64,000 bases of DNA, taken from contig QRFJ01000493.1 in the NCBI GenBank assembly GCA_006176705.1, positions 496,001-560,000 on the forward strand. Reading direction: 5' to 3'. The translations under genes were made by a program, and so were the position numbers. Shown here piece after piece: positions 58,501 to 64,000 of the stretch (its first letter is position 1; each line of letters opens with the position of its first letter). The notes under the pieces were generated by a model, which saw only the letters and a program-made list of their open reading frames with translations, ran no database searches and had not been told where the DNA came from. The DNA comes from Cocos nucifera (lineage: Eukaryota > Streptophyta > Magnoliopsida > Arecales > Arecaceae).

Positions 58501-59503
58501 GCAACTCTTGCTCCATTACCGATGCGTAGGATCATGTCTCCATCCCTCAGCCTCCTGCTATCCTCAAGACCCTGCATGGAAGTGCACAGATGAGCACTAG
58601 AACCAGAGTCAAGCACCCAACTGGATGCAGAAGAAACCGTAAGGTTAGACTCAATAACGAGCATACCTCCAGAAGGACCTTCCTTCTTGTTCTTCAGGGT
58701 GGCCAGGTAAGTAGGGCAGTTCCGCTTCCAATGGCCGTCGCTGTTGCAATGGAAACACTTTCCTTTGACATCGGCCTTTCTTCTTCGGCTCTGCCTTCTT
58801 CTTCTTTCCTCCTTCCACCTTTCTGCTTTTTCACAGACTTCTTTTTCTTTCCATAAGACTTTCTTTTGGAAGAAGTCCGTTCCATAGCAAGAACTGAGCC
58901 TTTAGAACCTTTCATAGAAAGCTCAGCGGTAACCAGCATATTCATTAATTCGGCCAAGGAATTTTGAAGTTTATGCATGTGGTAATTCATGATGAATTGC
59001 CCATATGCATCAGTCAAGGATTGCAGAATAATATCATTCTGCAGATCCAAGTCTAACTTCACACCGAGCTTCTCAAGCTCTTCCATGTCCTTGATCATTC
59101 ATCAGACAGTGATCTTGGACTGACTGCCCATCACGCATCTTAGCCTTAAAAAGTCATTTCGTGACTTGATATTTGGCTGCGCGACTCTGTTCACCAAACA
59201 TCTCCTGCAGGTGAGCCAACATTTGGCGAGCAGTCCCGATATCTTCATGTTGGCGCTGGAGCTCATCAGACATCGAGCCCAACATGTAATATCTGGCCTT
59301 ATTATCTTCGTCTATCCATTTTTTCAGAGACGCTCTCTGTTCAGTGGATGGACGGGCTGGTAAGGTGGGAGGGTCCTGGTCCAATACATGGGTTAACTTC
59401 TCGAACCCAAAATAATTTTGTAGTTCCTGAGCCAATCTTTATAATTGGGTCCAGTCAGTCTATGTGTGTCCAGGATACGTGCCAATGGGTTGGACGCAGA
59501 CAT
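58501..59503 (-). pseudogene. C gag, zinc knuckle and protease, broken
   Basis: ATG 59503 starts MSASNPLARILDTHRL. A one-base deletion near 59403 shifts to the open stretch 59435-59154 (DNKARYYMLGSMSDELQRQH, TARQMLAHLQEMF), which ends at TGA after QVTK (59154-59156), shared with B. Gag continues at 59098-58760 (MNYHMHKLQNSLAELMNML, Lys-rich tail), the zinc knuckle CFHCNSDGHWKRNC is at 58716-58757, and the protease site DSG at 58602-58610. Confidence 0.9.
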
Positions 59504-61362
59504 TTTTCTGTAGAGAGTCAAAGATTCTAGTTAGATACTGTAATTATGACTTGACCAATTTATTTAGGGATTTTATTTTTAAACAAATTAGCTCCCACTA
59601 TTTTCTCGGATCCCTACACTCCCTCTGTAGAGATGCAAAAATCTCCATGATTAATGATTTCTAGTGGGTGGTGCGGTCTCACCAACTGACTCATCACCTC
59701 ACCTAACAGTTATTGGTGATGGGTTAGCCAATGAGTGAACAACTCTTGTTCAATGATTCTCTAATCATGGTGCACCCAAACTTGGTCTCTAATTCATGAA
59801 TCTCACCGTATCCGGAAATATTGATCCACTCCTTAGTTAAGTCAGACCCACCATTTGCATAGACTGGGATTCCTAATTGAGTCTCTCACCGTATCCAAAA
59901 TATTGAGCCCAACTCATCCTCCAGCCCATAGCATCCAATGCCTAATAGACATGGTTGCATCTTCCCGGTGCAACTGAGCCACTGTATCCAGCCGAGAACA
60001 ATCAACCCCGGGAAGGGCCCGCACATCTACAATGGTGGAAGACCTCAGACTTAATCTTTTCTTAGGGAGAATTGATTCAGGTCTCATTAAACTAGACTTG
60101 TCATAGTCATAACAATTATGACTAACCTAGTGGCATGGGTTAGCTCGGATTATTGACCACCTCAGATCAGAACTGTGTCAACAGATATGGCCAGGTAAGT
60201 GAGACCGGTGGAAGGAATATGCCATTAACTCGTACAAGAATGCATTCAGGTCGAGTAGCTTCCAATTAAAAACCAGTCGGTCGTATGTGCCAAACTTACC
60301 TTAGACACCAAATTGTTGAGTCAGAACCAATTGGGTTAGCCTACAATCCAGACTCTAACCTCTGAGCCTAATTAGGTCTTGCTTGATCGTGACTCGATCT
60401 TGACCCAGACTTAATCCTATTAGGCTGGTCAATTTAAGCATTGTTGATCCCATCTAACCAACTCTTGATTCGGTTTGATCAACCGCTTAGACCTAATTGA
60501 GCTACCCAAGCCCGAACCCAGTATTATGAATATGTCTTAGATCTAAAATTCTCAATTTTAGACCTAATTAATATTCCATAATCTTAATTCTTAATTAAGT
60601 AGGGTTCATAAACAAAATATGCACAATAAATCCTAGGGTTTCAGGATCTAGGGTTTTGCAGAAAGTAAGTTTTGGGATTTCTGATTAAGGACGAACACGC
60701 AGCACCCCTACACATCATAAGAACACCCCATCGAATGGGAAGAGAGGGCCTTTAAACCCTTCTTCATTCTTATGACCGGACGGCCAAGAGGAACGCCTTA
60801 ATCAGGAACATGTAATACTACAAAATAGTTTTAGATCTATATCATATATCTCATATACAAATTAGATCTAATCATGGCATATTTTGCATACATCTCATGT
60901 ATCGAATCATGCATATTTTTAGATCTAAATTATCTCATAATAATCTAAAAAATTAGATTTAAATTGATCTAATCAAAATAAATTCTAATCTAGACAATTA
61001 TGTAGAACTATTCTACAACTAGTCTAGACATGCATCAATCATATCTCATATGATATTTAAAATTAAATAATTTTTATTTGCTATTTTTTAGATGTTATTA
61101 TAATAATTATAATATCAAAAAATAGTAAATAAATAGATCTAAAATATGATTTAATCAAATTAAATTAAAAACATGCAAGACTATTCTATAGAACTATTCT
61201 ATTTTAGAACTAGTCATGCATATTTTCTAATCTTAGATCCAAATCATTTAATTTTAATTTTTTCTGATTTCAGATCTGATCACATCTCATGTGACATCTA
61301 AAATCACTTATTTTTTAATTAAAATAAATTTAAAATTAGATCTAAATACTTTTAGAACCTTG
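59504..61362 (-). mobile_element. C leader, untranslated
   Basis: 1.86-kb leader between PBS and gag without ORFs of note. It contains the conserved stem (60715-60775). The part next to the PBS (60800-61350) is AT-rich with many TAGATCT words. Confidence 0.8.
60715..60775 (-). promoter_or_regulatory. Leader RNA stem of element C
   Basis: TCATAAGAA (60715-60723) pairs with TTCTTATGA (60767-60775) around a 43-nt loop that holds CCCAT-CGA-ATGGG and GGGCCTTTAAACCC. About 600 nt from the PBS. Confidence 0.65.
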
Positions 61363-61374
61363 GCTCTGATACCA
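61363..61374 (-). other. Primer binding site of C
   Basis: TGGTATCAGAGC in element sense, two bases from the LTR at 61377. Confidence 0.95.
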
Positions 61375-61376
61375 GT

Positions 61377-63661
61377 TGAAGGAAAATCCTGATTTTTCGG
61401 ACCAGGTTCGTTCAGATCTGATCAGATCAAGAGATATATTTCAAAAATTTTTTCTCTTTGATCTAAATCAGATCTGAGATATTTTAGATCTAATTCTTAT
61501 TATTTTAATAATTAAAATAAAATTTAGATAAATTAAATCAAATTTAATTTACCTTGATGTGGGTAATCCTATTACCCATTGATGATCCTGTAAGCAGCGG
61601 AAGGTTCTGGATCTAGCCACGCAAGTGCCTGGCCTCTACCGGTATCCACTCAGGCTGGATCTAGAGATCCTCTTCTTCTCTATCACATCTCCAAAAATTA
61701 GATCTGGATCTGATCTGGAGGATCTTCAAAACTACCTTTTGAAGATCAGCAGTTGTCCTTTGCAGCAGCGCAGCCTTCTAGCTTTCTGATCGCCTTTCTC
61801 TGATCTGGATTGCACCAAACTAAGATCCAAAACTCCTTTTGGACATGGAGAGGAGAGGGAGAAGATGGACTTGGCATGGAGGAAGGAGAGGAGAGGCAGC
61901 CTTGGGGCATGGGAAATTTTTCAATTGCTTCTTTGAGTTGGGCGCAGGGTCTTATTTATAGACTATGCTGTGATCCAACTCCTCTTCTTCCCAACCAATC
62001 ACAACCCTTTGTGAAATCAGATCTAAATCTGATTGGTGGGAATAGAGTCCCTGGATTCCTCCTTAGAGGTGCACCTAAGACCAGTCAAAGTTGGTTCTTA
62101 GGAGAACTCTAATTGGAATCCAAAAAGGGAGATGGAGTCCCTGTCCAACAAGGGACTCCTAGGCGCCTCCAACTTGGGCACACGCCAAGGGTGGCGTGCG
62201 CCCTCCTCCTTGCCAGGTTCTGGCAGGGGGACAAGCCCCCACCAGCTCTCCAATAGGTGCATGACATGTGGACAAAAGTCAAAGTGTCAATGGTCAACAT
62301 TTGACCAGTCAAAGGTCAGACTTTTGACCAAAGTCAAAGAACAAGAAATGGCAGGTGACCAAAAATGGCAGGTAATGTCTTACAAAATAAGACAACCTTT
62401 TCTGACTTGGACAACCTCCAGTCAGACCATATGAAGGCCTCTGATTGAGCACAAACTCCTTTGGCTCAGTCAGGACAACTTATTTATGATAGTAAAAGAA
62501 GAACGTTAGGTTCAATCGAGTGCTAGCACGATTTTCTTGAACCTAATTGAATCTCATTCAGATCAATTGAACTAGATCAGTTCAATTGATGATCACCAGA
62601 TTCAAACCCTTGTTTGTGTGACCCAGTTAGGTTCAGTTCTGTATGGTAATGGGATATGTCATGATCTCTATCATCGACATCATCGAAACTCCTTTCGATG
62701 GATCAGAACTCTTCTGATTCGAACAGCTAGAATGATCGATCATCTAAATCATTCTAATTGCTCCCAAAATCCACCAGTGACACCTAGCAGTATATGGTGG
62801 CAACCCATCAGAGCTGAATGCGAACCTCTTGGTGCAGCTACCTGTGTGATTAAGTTCTTCTATCTTGAGCCCCGATCAGATTAGGGTTAAGGTGAACTCG
62901 TCAAACCCTAGTCTCTGTCATATGATGTAATCATTCGATTCGAGTCCAATGTGAAAATCTAAATAGAAACTCTTTCTATTATTTCACTCTGCCATGGCCA
63001 TGGGCTTCTGGACTTGATTCTCATGATCATCATAGGGCTGCTCCTCTACCACCGAGGTAGATAGATTCCATCTTGATGCAATCCAGTTCCTACAATGAAC
63101 ATGCTATAGCCAACATACACCTCAGGGTTCCATATGGCTAGGAGACCGAGTAATGGTGTAGTCAAACTATAACACCCTCAAGGTGAACTGCCGATGCATC
63201 TCAGGTCAAAGAACCAGACACACTACTGCAGCATCGAGTCAGTCATTGACGAGAAGGTAGACTTCCTAATGACTACTCGAGGTGGTCACGCTCAGTGCCC
63301 TCGTTCTCTAACGAGTACCTGTACTCTCGCTCCGGTGTCTCCACACCGTAGACTCAAGACTCATCTACTAAAGAGAAGCGATTGTACACCAACCTTCCGG
63401 ATCAATCACCATCCTCGTGATGATCCTATGGTCGGGAGCATTTTATGAGTTAATAATGATTATTCATGTCTTAAATTTTCAACTCTTGAAAATATGAATT
63501 ATCATTACCATTAACTCAAAGGATGTATCACAGACACTAAATACACATATGTGATAGAAAATAACCCATTTTATTAATTATAGTCAAAATTATAATTTTG
63601 CCCCTAGAAGTGTATTACAAGTGTCAGCCAATTCTGGCTTCTAGGGCACATATATCTAACA
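61377..63661 (-). repeat. 5' LTR of C
   Basis: 2285 bp. TATA box TATAAATA (element sense) at 61953-61960, about 1.7 kb into the LTR. ORFs 61810-62112, 62132-62434, 62618-62884 and 63194-63448 have exact or near counterparts in the other LTR and no known product. Confidence 0.93.
61953..61960 (-). promoter_or_regulatory. TATA box of the C 5' LTR
   Basis: TATTTATA on plus; same position as in B (50426-50433). It would drive the full-length element RNA. Confidence 0.65.
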
Positions 63662-63666
63662 TCTTA

Positions 63667-63926
63667 TGCAAAGCTATCGGATGCACTGGATAGCTAAGTG
63701 CACTATATTACTCAAACTCTATCTACCAGTAGGTGAACACATCGATATCAGTACCATCGATCGGGTTATGAAAAGTGAAGAAAGCAGTGAAAGTCCACAA
63801 AGAGAATCAGCAGATGCACTAACAAAAGTTCTTCCTCGGGATAGCTTTCATAAATGTATGAAATCGATGTGTTTGATGGACAGGATAGACTTGCCTCAAG
63901 CCTTGGGGTACCAAGGTGGAGATTGA
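63667..63926 (+). pseudogene. A RNase H C-terminus
   Basis: Final part of A pol after C. The conserved tail SADALTKVLPRDSFHKC and a Gly-Gly-Asp end are readable; the stop TGA (63924-63926) is formed by the first bases of the 3' LTR. The start of this stretch is shifted in frame relative to the RNase H upstream of C. Confidence 0.85.
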
Positions 63927-64000
63927 AAGGGCAAGTGTAGTGCTCCAACGTCTTGGAAGACCATGAAGGAGTCAAAGTGGTGGCTCCTGAAGGCTAGGAT
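63924..64000 (+). repeat. 3' LTR of A, first 77 bp (cut by window edge)
   Basis: TGAAAGGGCAAGTGTAGTGC matches the D 3' LTR start and the A 5' LTR start. The purine-rich PPT CCAAGGTGGAGAT (63911-63923) precedes it. Confidence 0.88.

Larger units (their letters stand above)
53258..63661 (-). mobile_element. Element C: full-length Angela-like Ty1/copia retrotransposon (10.4 kb)
   Basis: LTRs 53258-55537 and 61377-63661, perfect TSD TCTTA (53253-53257 and 63662-63666), PPT 55538-55549, PBS 61363-61374, and gag-pol on the minus strand from 59503 to 55552. It is the most complete element of the window and the reference for reading E and B. Coding is still broken by a few frameshifts and by lesions shared with B. 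The LTRs are nearly identical in their last 1.5 kb and more different in the first 500 bp. It is inserted in the RNase H of A. Confidence 0.93.
36208..64000 (+). mobile_element. Element A: Tnt1-like copia retrotransposon, split by B and C, runs off right edge
   Basis: The 5' LTR is 36208-36931, PBS 36934-36945, gag from 37082, pol in three pieces (to 39774, 52175-53252, 63667-63926), and the 3' LTR from 63924 onward. Removing B and C gives about 4.9 kb between LTR starts, the same as D. It is collinear with D throughout. It lies in the 3' part of K; the right TSD is outside the window. Nonsense changes at Trp, Gln and Arg codons are abundant, although the integrase stretch 38699-39205 is open. 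Confidence 0.9.

Noticed and set aside
39775..63661. B and C as one segmental duplication
   Set aside because: Each has its own TSD and own flank in A pol, and A sequence between them (52175-53252) is single-copy and in order.
1..64000. Host protein-coding genes, tRNA, rRNA, CRISPR arrays or bacterial features
   Set aside because: All recognisable coding is retrotransposon gag-pol; no other gene family, RNA gene or regular spacer array could be supported.
1..64000. Endogenous pararetrovirus or envelope-bearing retrovirus
   Set aside because: No movement-protein or envelope-like ORF seen; every pol segment has LTRs, PBS and copia or gypsy domain order.

Overview
The window is plant nuclear DNA made almost entirely of nested LTR retrotransposons. 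I find no host gene, tRNA, rRNA or CRISPR. Evidence for a flowering plant: Ty1/copia elements primed by initiator-Met tRNA (TGGTATCAGAGC), Ty3/gypsy elements of Tat/Athila and Tekay-like type, LTRs of 1.6-2.8 kb, and heavy C-to-T/G-to-A decay typical of methylated repeats. The species cannot be told from the sequence; a palm-like monocot is only a guess. Element letters (X, K, E, H, F, G, D, A, B, J, C) are my own labels.

Left half (1-36207): X (1-3586, minus) is the 5' end of an Angela-like copia element that runs off the left edge. K is an old Tat-type gypsy pol on the plus strand, seen at 3587-3809 and 32719-36207. E (3810-32718, plus, Angela-like copia, TSD ACATC) splits K. E was itself hit three times: by solo LTR H (5279-7756) in its 5' LTR; by F (9434-19776, TSD TTATG), a probable gypsy solo LTR, in its leader; and by D (22983-28579, TSD CCAAA), a Tnt1-like copia element, in its pol. 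F contains G (11467-19264, TSD GCTAT), a gag-only Tat/Athila-type element. The stack K > E > F > G is four levels deep. It can be unpicked because the target-site duplications I could test match (H's differs at one base) and K's reading frame resumes across E.

Right half (36208-64000): A (plus, Tnt1-like copia, sister of D) starts inside the 3' part of K and runs off the right edge. Two minus-strand Angela-like elements sit inside A's pol: B (39775-52169, TSD CTGTC) and C (53258-63661, TSD TCTTA). B and C are nearly identical internally, the freshest insertions here, and share the same inactivating lesions. B carries a 1000-base assembly gap (41515-42514) followed by another gypsy-type LTR, J (to about 44034).

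No element looks autonomous; every gag-pol has stops or frameshifts. The most interesting signals are non-coding. First, an array of 10-bp imperfect palindromes phased at 21 bp lies in the LTRs of both copia (D, A) and the gypsy-like LTR F. Second, a leader RNA stem with compensatory base changes is seen in X, E, B and C. Third, inactivating mutations shared by B and C imply mobilisation in trans from a defective source copy.
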